This document shows positions 7,891 to 17,205 of a stretch of 64,000 nt of DNA, piece after piece. The DNA lies in assembly GCF_016100975.1 (NCBI RefSeq), contig NZ_JACFRN010000007.1, positions 44,444-108,443 of the forward strand, written 5' to 3'. The translations under genes and the position numbers were made by a program. This DNA is from Lactobacillus sp. W8174. GTDB taxonomy: Bacteria; Bacillota; Bacilli; Lactobacillales; Lactobacillaceae. Position 1 is the first letter of the stretch. The number at the start of each line of letters is the position of its first letter. The notes under the pieces are model-generated. The model worked only from the letters and a program-made list of their open reading frames with translations, did no database searches and had not been told where the DNA came from.

Positions 7891-9057
7891 ATGTTTTCAA
7901 AAACAGATGCAGAATTAGCAAAAATGGGTGCAAAAATTACTACTCGTGAAATTGAGCAGCAACCTGAATTATGGCAGCAGACTTGGTCCATTTTTCAGAA
8001 TAATAAGACCAAAATCATTGATTTTCTAAGCCAGATAAACCAAAAATGGGGTAAAGTTAGAGTTATTTTTACCGGTGCCGGTACTAGTGCATATGTTGGC
8101 AATACGATTATGCCGTATTTACAAAAACATGGTGATAGGAAAAAATATGACTTTGAAGCAATTGATACTACCAAAATTGTCTCTACTCCTGAAGATTATC
8201 TAGAAAAGGATACTCCGACGATTCTGGTTTCATTTGCACGTAGTGGCAATTCACCGGAATCTGTAGCTACTGTTGAATTAGCTAAAAAATTAGTCACGAA
8301 TTTATATCAAATAGCAATTACTTGTGCACCAGAAGGACATTTAGCACAGGATTTAGCAGGTGATCCTACTGGACTTGTTTTATTAATGCCCGAAAAGTCT
8401 TTAGACCAAGGCTTTGCCATGACAGGTTCGTTTTCTTGCATGAGTTTAATGGCACTTCTAGTCTTTGATACTTTATCTGACGAAAAGAAAGAACATATTG
8501 TTAACCAAATTGCTCAAATGGGTAAGAGCGTCATTGCGCGTGAAGATGAAATTCAATCTTTAGTTGACATTGACTTTAATCGCATTACTTATATAGGTAG
8601 TGGTAGCTTAGGCGGTTTGGCTGAAGAAACACGTCTCAAAATTTTGGAATTAACTGCGGGAGAAGTTGCAGCATTATTTGATACCTCAATGGGTTTGCGT
8701 CACGGTCCAAAATCATTCCTTGATAAGAAGACGATCGTTTTTGATTTTGTCTCCAATAATACTTATACCAGGCAATACGACTTAGATATTTTAAACGAGA
8801 TCAGGGATGATCAAATTGTTCCGCTCGTGATGGCTGTTGGTCAGGAAAAGGAGGATCAGGATTTCTCAGGAAAATCTTTCATGTTCGCTGAGAAAGAATT
8901 GTTGCCTGATGCGTACTTGGCATTACCTGACGTAATGTTTGGTCAGACAATTGCATTGCTCACTTCAATCAAAGTTAACAATAAGCCAGATACACCTTCA
9001 CCAACAGGTACTGTCAATCGTGTAGTCAAGGGCGTTACCATTCACGAATTTAATTAG
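7891..9057 (+). CDS. agaS: AgaS-like SIS-domain galactosamine-6-phosphate deaminase/isomerase
   Basis: 388 residues with two SIS (sugar isomerase) domains: TGAGTSAYVGN near residue 62 and a second around residues 220-260 (GSGSLGGLAEETRLK). Members of the AgaS family convert galactosamine-6-phosphate to tagatose-6-phosphate and ammonia; the family was earlier called tagatose-6-phosphate ketose/aldose isomerase. The context fits: a mannose-family PTS follows, and the tagatose-6-phosphate kinase and aldolase candidates are 10 kb downstream. AAGGAAGG precedes the ATG. Confidence 0.88.
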   Translation: MFSKTDAELAKMGAKITTREIEQQPELWQQTWSIFQNNKTKIIDFLSQINQKWGKVRVIFTGAGTSAYVGNTIMPYLQKHGDRKKYDFEAIDTTKIVSTPEDYLEKDTPTILVSFARSGNSPESVATVELAKKLVTNLYQIAITCAPEGHLAQDLAGDPTGLVLLMPEKSLDQGFAMTGSFSCMSLMALLVFDTLSDEKKEHIVNQIAQMGKSVIAREDEIQSLVDIDFNRITYIGSGSLGGLAEETRLKILELTAGEVAALFDTSMGLRHGPKSFLDKKTIVFDFVSNNTYTRQYDLDILNEIRDDQIVPLVMAVGQEKEDQDFSGKSFMFAEKELLPDAYLALPDVMFGQTIALLTSIKVNNKPDTPSPTGTVNRVVKGVTIHEFN

Positions 9058-9131
9058 TGTGCTTTTGTTGTGGGTACTAACTGTATACATATGTTTTTAA
9101 TGATAATCGTTTCAAATATAAAAAATACATG

Positions 9132-9182
9132 TTGACAAAAATTGGTTGGTACCTTATCATAAAAAGTGTGGAAGCGTTTTAT
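9132..9182 (+). promoter_or_regulatory. Promoter of the agaVWEF operon with a weak cre-like site
   Basis: Consensus -35 TTGACA (9132-9137), 17-bp spacer and -10 TATCAT (9155-9160). A cre-like TGGAAGCGTTTTAT (about 9169-9182) lies just downstream of the expected start; its left half fits but the right half is poor. The PTS genes can thus be transcribed separately from agaS. Confidence 0.6.
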
Positions 9183-9223
9183 ATAATATTTAGATTTCCT
9201 TAAAAGATATGGAGGAATAAAAC

Positions 9224-9712
9224 ATGAATATTGTGGGAGCAAGAGTTGATGAACGCTTGGTTCATGGTCAAGTGGCAAACTTATGGACGCCTCAGTTGCA
9301 AGTAGAACGGATTATCGTTCTTGATGAAAAAGCAGCCGAAGATGATATCCAAAAGAGTGGTCTTAGAATGGCTACTCCAATGTCTACCAGATTGAGTGTT
9401 TTACCAACTGAGATTGCTGCAGATCACTTAAAGAAAAACCGTTATGGTAAGCAAAGATTGTTTCTGGTTGCCAAAAAACCTGATAAGTTTCTTGATTTGC
9501 TTAACATGGGTATCAAGCTTGATACAATCAATGTTGGTAATATGTCTAAGCAAGATGATACTACTGAACTGACTAAGCAAGTTAATATCAATGAGCATGA
9601 GGCCGATGTTTTCAGAGAAATTTCTGGCAAGGGCGTTAACTTAATTGCTCAGTTAAATCCTAGTGTTGAGTCACGGGATTTAATGAAATTGATTAATGAA
9701 AAGATGAAGTAG
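9224..9712 (+). CDS. agaV: PTS EIIB, mannose/sorbose family (AgaV-like)
   Basis: 162-residue soluble EIIB of the mannose (splinter) group. The phospho-accepting residue is His14 in RVDERLVHGQV. It receives phosphate from the EIIA encoded by the last gene of the operon. GGAGG is well placed before the ATG. Gene order IIB-IIC-IID-IIA matches N-acetylgalactosamine/galactosamine permeases (AgaVWEF). With agaS next door, GalNAc or galactosamine is the best substrate guess. Confidence 0.87.
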   Translation: MNIVGARVDERLVHGQVANLWTPQLQVERIIVLDEKAAEDDIQKSGLRMATPMSTRLSVLPTEIAADHLKKNRYGKQRLFLVAKKPDKFLDLLNMGIKLDTINVGNMSKQDDTTELTKQVNINEHEADVFREISGKGVNLIAQLNPSVESRDLMKLINEKMK

Positions 9713-9722
9713 GAGGAGAAAA

Positions 9723-10646
9723 ATGGCTTGGTGGCAAATATTACTGCTTACTTTGTATGCAGGATTAGAAATTTTAGATGAATTGCAAATTTATTCATCA
9801 TTAAACACACCAGTTGGTGCTGGGTTGATCGCCGGTCTGATCATGGGAGATCTGCCTACCGGTCTGTTTATCGGTGCATCAATGCAGTTGACAGTTTTAG
9901 GTATCGGTACTTTTGGTGGTGCTTCAAGAATTGACGCTACTACCGGTACAGTTTTGGCTACAGCATTTTCAACTAGTATTAAAGGTATGAGTCCGCAAAC
10001 GGCTATTTCTTCAATTGCTGTTCCAGTTGCTGCTATTATGATTGAATTGGACGTTTTGGCAAGATTTGCCAACACTTACTTTTCACACAGAATTGATCAC
10101 TTGATTGATCAAGACAAGATTAACTATAAGGCTGTTGAAAGAAATGTTTTATACGGTGCAATTCCGTGGTCACTTTCACGTGCAGTTCCTGTCTTTATCG
10201 CATTGGCCTTTGGTCAGGGATTAGTACAACAGATCGCAAATGCTTTAAATGGAGACCTGTTATGGCTGGGTAATGGTTTGACTGTTGCTGGTGCTACCTT
10301 ACCAGCTGTCGGTTTTGCTGTTTTACTGCGGTACTTACCAGTTAAGAGACACGCAGCATATTTGATTCTAGGCTTTACAATCACGACATTGTTCTCAGTT
10401 CTCTTTAGTGGCATGCAAGCTTTGGGTACCGGCTTATCAGCTGTTAACAAAGGTTTCACTACTATTTTCAACGGCTTACCAATGCTTGCAATTGCAATGC
10501 TGGGATTAGCTCTGGCAATTTTGCATTACAAGAATATTCCAATAAATAAAGGTACTGCTCAAGCACAAAGTACTGAAAGTCAAAGTAATAGCGCAAGTTC
10601 AAGCTCTGATGACGATGAAGGAGAGATTACTGATGACGAACTCTAA
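9723..10646 (+). CDS. agaW: PTS EIIC, mannose family (AgaW-like), with acidic C-terminal tail
   Basis: Integral membrane EIIC with the family motifs LIAGLIMGDLPTGLFIGAS and TLPAVGFAVLLRYLP. At 307 residues it is about 40 longer than a typical EIIC. The excess is a low-complexity cytoplasmic tail after residue 270: Gln/Ser-rich, then SSSSDDDEGEITDDEL. The IIC of the second mannose-family PTS in this window (26531-27325) ends in a similar Ser/Asp tail. The last 14 bp overlap the IID gene. Confidence 0.88.
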   Translation: MAWWQILLLTLYAGLEILDELQIYSSLNTPVGAGLIAGLIMGDLPTGLFIGASMQLTVLGIGTFGGASRIDATTGTVLATAFSTSIKGMSPQTAISSIAVPVAAIMIELDVLARFANTYFSHRIDHLIDQDKINYKAVERNVLYGAIPWSLSRAVPVFIALAFGQGLVQQIANALNGDLLWLGNGLTVAGATLPAVGFAVLLRYLPVKRHAAYLILGFTITTLFSVLFSGMQALGTGLSAVNKGFTTIFNGLPMLAIAMLGLALAILHYKNIPINKGTAQAQSTESQSNSASSSSDDDEGEITDDEL

Positions 10647-11451
10647 ACCTAAATATAAATTAACTGAACAAGATTTTAATCAGATTAACCGTAGATCTTT
10701 ATTTGGTTTCCAGTTGGGCTGGAACTATGAAAGAATGCAGAATAGTGGTTATTTATACACTATTCTGCCACAATTAAGAAAGATTTATGGTGATGATACC
10801 CCTGAATTAAAGGAAATGATGAAGACCCACATGCAGTTCTTTAACACTTCTAATTTCTTCAATACTATTATCACTGGCCTTGATCTTGCTGTTGAGGAAA
10901 ACGAAGGTATCGAAGGAAAAGACACTGTTACCGGTATTAAAGTTGGTTTGATGGGTTCCTTTGCCGCAATCGGTGACTCGATTTTTGCTTCTTTGATTCC
11001 AACTATTTTTGGTGCATTGGCCGCATCCATGGCAACTCAAGGAAACCCAGTTGGGGTTATCATTTGGGTGATTGCCTGCCTTTTGATCTGTGTCTTTCGT
11101 TGGAAACAATTACACTTTGCTTATGATAAAGGTGTTTCCCTTGTTACTGATATGAGAGACCGTTTAAACGCTTTAACTGATTCCGCTACCGTTTTGGGTG
11201 TATTCATGGTTGGCGCGCTTGTTGCCACTATGGTTAATATCAAGTTCTCTTGGGCACCTAAAATCGGCAAAGTTACTATGAATGTTCAAAATAATTTGGA
11301 TATGATTCTACCTAAGCTTTTACCAGCTGCTGTTGTGGGCTTTGTCTACTGGCTTCTTGGTAAGAAGGGTATGACTTCTACCAAAGCAATCTTTATTGTT
11401 TTAGTACTTTGTATTGTTTTAGGTGGTCTTGGAGTTATTGCTAAGATATAA
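10633..11451 (+). CDS. agaE: PTS EIID, mannose family (AgaE-like)
   Basis: Membrane subunit that pairs with EIIC to form the sugar channel. Family features include RRSLFGFQLGWNYERMQNSGYLY near the start, the MKTHMQFFNTSNFF region and TVTGIKVGLMGSFAAIGDS. I start it at ATG 10633 (272 residues), 8 bp after AAGGAGAG, not at the ATG 24 bp upstream. The start lies inside the end of agaW (TGATGACGAACTCTAA), so translation is coupled. Confidence 0.9.
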   Translation: MTNSKPKYKLTEQDFNQINRRSLFGFQLGWNYERMQNSGYLYTILPQLRKIYGDDTPELKEMMKTHMQFFNTSNFFNTIITGLDLAVEENEGIEGKDTVTGIKVGLMGSFAAIGDSIFASLIPTIFGALAASMATQGNPVGVIIWVIACLLICVFRWKQLHFAYDKGVSLVTDMRDRLNALTDSATVLGVFMVGALVATMVNIKFSWAPKIGKVTMNVQNNLDMILPKLLPAAVVGFVYWLLGKKGMTSTKAIFIVLVLCIVLGGLGVIAKI

Positions 11452-11510
11452 TTAAGTATGGTAATAGCTCTAAGCTAAATAGTATTGAGTATTAAATGGA
11501 AAGATAGAGT

Positions 11511-11912
11511 ATGGCAGAAAAGGAATTAATTTTAATTAGTCATGGGAAAATGGCAGAGGGCGTAAAAGCCAGTGCTGAATTAATTATGGGTGAGCAAGAA
11601 CATGTGCATACAGTGTGTTTGCTTCCATCTGAAGGCCCTGATGATTTTAAGTCAAAATTTGAAGAACAAATTTCAGGAATGAATATCGAAGATATTACAG
11701 TTTTTGCTGATTTAATGGGTGGAACCCCAGCTAATGTAGTTAGCCGTATGATTATGGGTGGTCAAAAGATTCACTTAATCTCGGGAATGAATTTACCACT
11801 AGTAATTGAATGGCTTAACAGTCAAATGAGCGGTACAGAATCCGATTTTGTGACTGCAGGTAAAGCTGGAATTGTCGATGTTAACGAAATGTTGTCTAGT
11901 ATGAAAAAGTAA
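11511..11912 (+). CDS. agaF: PTS EIIA, mannose family (AgaF-like)
   Basis: 133-residue soluble EIIA domain. The phosphorylated residue is His11 in LISHGKMAEGVK, and ADLMGGTPANVV and SGMNLPLVIEWL are family hallmarks. It takes phosphate from HPr and feeds the AgaV EIIB. It is the last gene of the operon, 59 bp after agaE and before a strong terminator. Confidence 0.9.
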   Translation: MAEKELILISHGKMAEGVKASAELIMGEQEHVHTVCLLPSEGPDDFKSKFEEQISGMNIEDITVFADLMGGTPANVVSRMIMGGQKIHLISGMNLPLVIEWLNSQMSGTESDFVTAGKAGIVDVNEMLSSMKK

Positions 11913-11925
11913 ATTGATGTAAATA

Positions 11926-11966
11926 AATAGCGCCTAGTTCTAAAAAAGGACTAGACGCTATTATTT
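11926..11966. terminator. Bidirectional terminator between agaF and the opposite-strand gene
   Basis: AATAGCGCCTAGTTC (11926-11940) and GGACTAGACGCTATT (11948-11962) form a 15-bp stem with one mismatch and a 7-nt loop. It serves agaF on the plus strand and the convergent 672-residue gene on the minus strand. Confidence 0.85.
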
Positions 11967-11979
11967 GTTTATATTAAAT

Positions 11980-13998
11980 TTAGAACAGCAACTGAATAGT
12001 TTCAAGTGGTGCTATGGCTTCATCAATAGTAGCAATGCCGTTTTCAACATTAATGTGGACTTTGGTTTTTCTGACAGAGTTATTGACTTTTCTAATAATT
12101 GTAGCTTCCTTACCCTTTAGTGGTTCTCCTAAGTGCCATTTTATTTGTTGATAGCCATCTAAAGTAAAGTTGGCTAGCCAAGCTTTTTGACCATCATTTT
12201 CAATAAACAGCTTAACATTTGGCATTCCCACTAAATAGTCTACTGGCGTGACACTATCAAGTATTTGTTGCAACAGTCCTTGTTTGTATGTAGTAAATTG
12301 AGATTCCCAGCCATAGCGTGGATCTTGATCCATCGGGAGGACAACGATATGCTGGTCGATAACGGCCATAACGTTACCCAATTTTTCATCAAGTGCGTTA
12401 TAAGCAAAAGACCATACATTTACAGCACTTTGCGGTTGATAGTCAATTTTTAAATAGTTTCCTGTTTGCTGCAACATTGTAATTCGCGGGCTTTCAACTC
12501 CGTCAACAATCTGTCCATCTGCCTGTTCAAAAACTTGATAGTTTGAACGAAATGGATGCCAGGCGGCTTTTTCAATATGCAGTAAATTGCCTAAATTTCT
12601 GTCTAGTAAAACTTGAATGCATTCACCATCAAGCAACACAAAATTGTTTTTAACTAATTCAGTAACTTGTGATTTTGACAAATTACGTAAAAGCTGGCCA
12701 GAAATGGCAACTACTTCATTTTTCAATGAAGTTTTTTTACTGATAGGCAGAATCGCTGTAGCAAAGCCAAAAGCTCCTAAAAGGCTGGCCCAATTCTTTT
12801 CGTGAGGTAAAAGTTCCTCGACATTTTTACCAGTTTTAGTTTGCAGATAGTAACTAGAGTCTTGATCAACCAAAACTTTTATTCCTCTTAAGTGGTTTAT
12901 CGGCAGGCGATTTTCTAATAGTTGGTTAACAAACGGTTTAATTTGGGCGAGCATTTCTGCATAGTGCCAACTATCATTGATACCATTGCCCATCATGTCA
13001 AATAAATTAAGCAAAATTCCCTGACTGCCGATTAGGGCAGAAGTAATAATTTGAAATGCGGTAAATGCATTTGACTTGACTAATGGAGAATACATATAGC
13101 TTTCTAATTCAGGGTATAGTTCGGCATTTTCCCCTAAAAATGCAGCGGTAATGCGAGTATATTCTTCGAAATATCTGCCATATTGTAATGGTGCAACTTC
13201 ATTGTAAGCAGGTAAATGAGGCCGGGCCACCTTGGGATGACCTTCTCCAGCCTGTGCCTTAAATAAATTATCCCAATCGCGACCTTCAAGGGCATGCCAA
13301 TCAGGGTAGGAAGTCATTTGTGCCAAATCTGTTTCGGGACTAACCTTGTGAACAGCCTGCTCAATTATATGTTCGGTTTCAATCATCTCTTGACGAGCCT
13401 GATCAAGGTAAACCTGTCTTTCCTTAGTTGGTTCACCAGGCTGCAACATCTTTTTAACAAATTCTCCCCGCGTTTCCTTTTTGCCTAATTTTTCGTTATA
13501 AAGTTGCATGTGATAATCACAAAAGCACATTAACTTGAGGGGTGAATGGTTATAATGGCGAAAATCATCTTCTAGCCATAACCTGCGGGGATGGATACTG
13601 GCATATTGGGCATAGGTATTTGCTAAATATTTCCGCCATGTTGGATCAGCTGGGCAAGCCATATCCTTGGCCTTATTACCATCTATATCAACGAAAGTAT
13701 TAAAGCCAATTTCAGGATTAACTTGGTAGCCTCGATCTGAATGCATAATGGTCGTCCAAGGGTTTAAGCTAGTTGTTACACCTATCTCAGATAACTTTTT
13801 TTGTAGGGGCTTTATGGCATCTAACCATACCTGAGTTTCAGCTTTAGTTAAGTGGCTATGGTTTAGCTCTTCACCATTTATAAAAAAAGCAACATCGTCA
13901 ATTTTGCCCCTTTTAACAAATTCAATTAGTTTTTCGTCTTTTTCTGGAGTGTTTGCTCTGGGATCAAGCATGTATCTTAAAGTGTAAATAAAACTCAT
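11980..13998 (-). CDS. Uncharacterised 672-residue cytosolic protein, glycoside-hydrolase-like
   Basis: I cannot assign a family. No signal peptide or membrane span. Residues 1-160 look like the first half of a TIM barrel: RGKIDDVAFFING, VTTSLNPWTTI, then RLWLEDDFRHYNH (140-151), where the Asp/Glu cluster after a hydrophobic strand resembles a glycosidase active site. A Cys/His pair follows in CFCDYHMQLYNE. A later part (TAFQIITSALIGSQGILLNLFDMMG) recalls GH42-like or trimerisation-domain proteins, and the last 100 residues look like a small beta-sandwich. It is divergent from the GH31 gene and sits among GalNAc/galactosamine genes, so an intracellular glycosidase for a galactose- or GalNAc-containing oligosaccharide is my inference. 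Confidence 0.55.
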   Translation of the reverse strand: MSFIYTLRYMLDPRANTPEKDEKLIEFVKRGKIDDVAFFINGEELNHSHLTKAETQVWLDAIKPLQKKLSEIGVTTSLNPWTTIMHSDRGYQVNPEIGFNTFVDIDGNKAKDMACPADPTWRKYLANTYAQYASIHPRRLWLEDDFRHYNHSPLKLMCFCDYHMQLYNEKLGKKETRGEFVKKMLQPGEPTKERQVYLDQARQEMIETEHIIEQAVHKVSPETDLAQMTSYPDWHALEGRDWDNLFKAQAGEGHPKVARPHLPAYNEVAPLQYGRYFEEYTRITAAFLGENAELYPELESYMYSPLVKSNAFTAFQIITSALIGSQGILLNLFDMMGNGINDSWHYAEMLAQIKPFVNQLLENRLPINHLRGIKVLVDQDSSYYLQTKTGKNVEELLPHEKNWASLLGAFGFATAILPISKKTSLKNEVVAISGQLLRNLSKSQVTELVKNNFVLLDGECIQVLLDRNLGNLLHIEKAAWHPFRSNYQVFEQADGQIVDGVESPRITMLQQTGNYLKIDYQPQSAVNVWSFAYNALDEKLGNVMAVIDQHIVVLPMDQDPRYGWESQFTTYKQGLLQQILDSVTPVDYLVGMPNVKLFIENDGQKAWLANFTLDGYQQIKWHLGEPLKGKEATIIRKVNNSVRKTKVHINVENGIATIDEAIAPLETIQLLF

Positions 13999-14199
13999 AT
14001 TGTAGTTGCTCCTGTGTAAAAATTATTATTCATTTTATCTTAATTTTAGCATAATATGTTACTGCTTATCCTAAGATTTCGGCAGAAAAGAAAATAAGTG
14101 GTTGGACAATAATTTGGCTATTAGCTATTTATCCTTTTGCAAATTTAGCTTATAATCAGCTTTATCAAACATTTTAAGAAAGATTAATTTTCTTCTAAT

Positions 14200-17061
14200 A
14201 TGAAGGAGGAGAGAAAAATTAATAAAGCAACTAACTCAAATCAAAAAACAGAAACTAGTGATTTAGAATTGCAACATATCACTGAGGTAACACAACAAAC
14301 AGATTATTTTGAGATTCATTATGCACATGGATTGACTGGTCGCCTCTACATACTAGATGCAAAAACATTCAGGTTATATATTGATCCAAGCCAGAAATTT
14401 CAGGAGCCGGAACAATCAGAAGAAGGATTGCATGCTCAAATTTTCTTGACAGATATTTATAGCGCCAAAGGAATGAATGGTACCAATCTCCAGACAACCA
14501 AAAACGGCTGGCAAATTGATACAGGTGCAGTTGAAATTAATTTAGTTAAAAATGACGCTACTATGAGTGTTACAAAAAAAGGTAGATTAATATTAAAAGA
14601 GGCACGCCCGATTGAACTGACAAATTCGGCCACTGCTCAAACTTTAGTTGATCATAATAGTAATTACTTTGGTGGAGGTACCCAAAACGGCCGTTTCACA
14701 CTAGCAGGAGAAAAAATCGAAATTGTTAATACTAATAACTGGGTTGATCAAGGTGTAGCTTCACCTAATCCTTTTTACTGGTCAACTGCCGGTTACGGTG
14801 TAATTCGTAATACTTTTAAGCCCGGACATTATGACTTTAATAGCAATTCGAATGACGAGATTACGACTGTTCATGAAGAAAATCGTTTTGATGCCATTTA
14901 TTTCTTTGCCAACTCAGCATATAAATTAATTAATGCATATCATAAGCTAACTGGCAGGCCTGCCCTGACACCAGTTTTCGGCTTTTATGAAGCTCATCTA
15001 AATGCATATAACCGTGACTATTGGGTTGAGGTCAAATCTGATGAAAAAGGAGCTATCAAATATCCTGATGGCAAGTATTATCGTGAATATCAGCCAAAAG
15101 ATTTACCGGCAGAATTAAAACCAAAGTCAATCAGAGAAACGTTAAATGGCGAGCACGGTGGTATTTCTTATCAGTTTAGTGCCCGAGCAATGCTCGAACA
15201 ATATTTGCAAAATGATATGCCTATAGGCTGGTTCTTGCCTAATGATGGTTATGGGGCTGGATATGGTCAGACAGATACTTTGGAAGGCAATCTCAAAAAT
15301 TTAGCTGAGTTTGTTAAATATGCTAATAGTAAAGGTGTGCAAGTAGGACTTTGGACCCAGCAAAATCTTGCCCCAGTAGATCCTGAAAATCCTAAACCAG
15401 ATGACCGTGATTTTGAAAAAGAACTGGTAGCCGGCGTCACTGCACTTAAAACAGATGAGGCCTGGGTTGGCCACGGTTATTCGTTCGGCTTAAATGCCAC
15501 TCAAAGTACTGCCAAGATGATTGCCAAAATCAAAGGTGATCAACTGCGACCATTTATTATTACTGTTGATGGCTGGGCAGGAACTCAAAATACCAGTACA
15601 GTTTGGACTGGGGATGAAGTAGGTGGTGAATGGGAATATATTCGCTTCCAAATACCAACTTATATTGGCGAAGGGCTCTCAGGGCAGCCTAATGTTGCGT
15701 CAGACATGGATGGTATTTTTGGAGGTCAACAGCCTATTATCAATACCAGAGATTATCAATGGAAAGCTTTCACCCCCATTCAATTAAATATGGATGGCTG
15801 GGGGAAAAATCCTAAAAATCCCTTTGTGTTTGGTGGTATTACAAATAAGCTTAACCGCGCATATCTCAAGCAGAAATCAATGATGATGCCGTACATTTAT
15901 AGCATCGCAGCGCAAGCAACTTTTACCAGTAAGCCCATGGTGCGAGCTATGTTTTTGGAATATCCTGATGTGCCTGAATTTTATACTAATTTGGTCAGAT
16001 ACCAGTATTTGTGGGGAGAGAACTTCTTAGTTGCTCCGATTTATCAAGATACTGCCGTTGATGAAGCGGGAAATGATATCAGAAACGAAATTTATTTGCC
16101 TGATGAAAAGCAAATTTGGATAGATTTCTTTACTGGTCAAGAATATCGTGGCGGTCAAGTAATTAATAACTTCGCTGCACCATTATGGAAGTTGCCTGTA
16201 TTTGTTAAAGCAGGAGCAATCGTTCCAGTAGCACCAGCAACTAACACACCTCAGGAATACCTTGATCTGAAAAAGCAACGGCAATTTGTAGTTTATCCAA
16301 GTGGAAACAGCAGCTTTACAGTTTATGAAGATGATGGCTTTTCTGCTAAGTATGAGCAAGATGAATATGCTCAAACCAAAATTAGCAGTCAATTGCTGGG
16401 TTCTGTCTTGACTATCAAAATTGACAAAACCAAAGGTACATATGCTGGTTTTGATCCTGAAAAAGCAACAGAAGTTGATATCAGAACTAAAAAGGCACCG
16501 GAAGCGATCAAAGCTTTGGTAGGCAACCAAGAAATTAATTTGACTGAAGTAAATAGTATAGCTGAATTTCAAAATCAAGAAAATTGCTATTTCTTTGATC
16601 AAAACTACCTAGTTAACCCTTACCTAAAAGAATTTAGTACAGATTTAAAGCAGACATTTTTGAGAATAAAAATAGGCCAGATTAATACTAGTCAAAACGA
16701 AATAACTGTTAAAATTACTGGCATTGATACAAGTGCAAGACCGCTTAACAGTTTGCCAGCAGAAGATGATTCTTTGACAACTCCGACTAATTTAGCACAA
16801 GATAAGGAAAAAACTACTGCAGATTCCATCACGGTATCATGGCAACCGGTATCTGATTGCGATAGTTATCAGCTTAAAATTGATGATGTCTTATATACTA
16901 ATATTAAAAAAGCAAGTTATACTTTAAGCAGCCTGAAGTCTGAATCTGAACATACTTTTGAGGTAAGAGCAGTTAAGGACTTAAAGGCATCTCCTTGGGG
17001 AACAAGATTTAACTGTAAAACTAAAAAAGCTAAAAAAACTGACAAAGTTGAGCAGAAGTAA
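14200..17061 (+). CDS. GH31-family glycosidase, alpha-N-acetylgalactosaminidase-like, with C-terminal Fn3 domain
   Basis: 953 residues. Beta-sandwich N-domain (to about 260), GH31 barrel (about 270-650), beta-domains, then a fibronectin type III domain (about 863-943, DSITVSWQPVSDCDSYQLKI). The likely nucleophile is Asp457 in TVDGWAGTQ and the likely acid Asp502 in NVASDMDGIFGG. The stretch WTGDEVGGEWEYIRFQIP is, from memory, close to GH31 alpha-N-acetylgalactosaminidases of enterococci rather than alpha-glucosidases. No signal peptide, so it would act inside the cell. A strong AAGGAGGAGAG lies just inside the ATG start, 8 bp before an ATT codon (14218). Substrate is inferred from motif memory and from the GalNAc genes around it. 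Confidence 0.7.
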   Translation: MKEERKINKATNSNQKTETSDLELQHITEVTQQTDYFEIHYAHGLTGRLYILDAKTFRLYIDPSQKFQEPEQSEEGLHAQIFLTDIYSAKGMNGTNLQTTKNGWQIDTGAVEINLVKNDATMSVTKKGRLILKEARPIELTNSATAQTLVDHNSNYFGGGTQNGRFTLAGEKIEIVNTNNWVDQGVASPNPFYWSTAGYGVIRNTFKPGHYDFNSNSNDEITTVHEENRFDAIYFFANSAYKLINAYHKLTGRPALTPVFGFYEAHLNAYNRDYWVEVKSDEKGAIKYPDGKYYREYQPKDLPAELKPKSIRETLNGEHGGISYQFSARAMLEQYLQNDMPIGWFLPNDGYGAGYGQTDTLEGNLKNLAEFVKYANSKGVQVGLWTQQNLAPVDPENPKPDDRDFEKELVAGVTALKTDEAWVGHGYSFGLNATQSTAKMIAKIKGDQLRPFIITVDGWAGTQNTSTVWTGDEVGGEWEYIRFQIPTYIGEGLSGQPNVASDMDGIFGGQQPIINTRDYQWKAFTPIQLNMDGWGKNPKNPFVFGGITNKLNRAYLKQKSMMMPYIYSIAAQATFTSKPMVRAMFLEYPDVPEFYTNLVRYQYLWGENFLVAPIYQDTAVDEAGNDIRNEIYLPDEKQIWIDFFTGQEYRGGQVINNFAAPLWKLPVFVKAGAIVPVAPATNTPQEYLDLKKQRQFVVYPSGNSSFTVYEDDGFSAKYEQDEYAQTKISSQLLGSVLTIKIDKTKGTYAGFDPEKATEVDIRTKKAPEAIKALVGNQEINLTEVNSIAEFQNQENCYFFDQNYLVNPYLKEFSTDLKQTFLRIKIGQINTSQNEITVKITGIDTSARPLNSLPAEDDSLTTPTNLAQDKEKTTADSITVSWQPVSDCDSYQLKIDDVLYTNIKKASYTLSSLKSESEHTFEVRAVKDLKASPWGTRFNCKTKKAKKTDKVEQK

Positions 17062-17205
17062 TTTGTGTAAAGCAAGGTAAATGTTTTCTGAATTATTTAT
17101 AATTGTGAAAAAGTTTACTAAAATTCTTGCTTTTCTTTAAAAGGCAACTTTATCAGTATATAATAATAGTTGTGCGATTAAAGAAAATGTTAAAGGAGAT
17201 ATATA

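Noticed and set aside
9082..9089. TGTATACA palindrome upstream of the agaV promoter as a GntR operator
   Set aside because: Only 8 bp, more than 40 bp from the -35 box and unlike the operator at 7115-7130; could be chance in AT-rich DNA.
14097..14110. AGTGGTTGGACAAT before the GH31 gene as a second NagR-like site
   Set aside because: The half-sites are one base too close for the dre consensus.
16183..16602. 139-codon open frame on the minus strand inside the GH31 gene
   Set aside because: It lies opposite conserved GH31 coding sequence, has no ribosome site and gives a low-complexity product.
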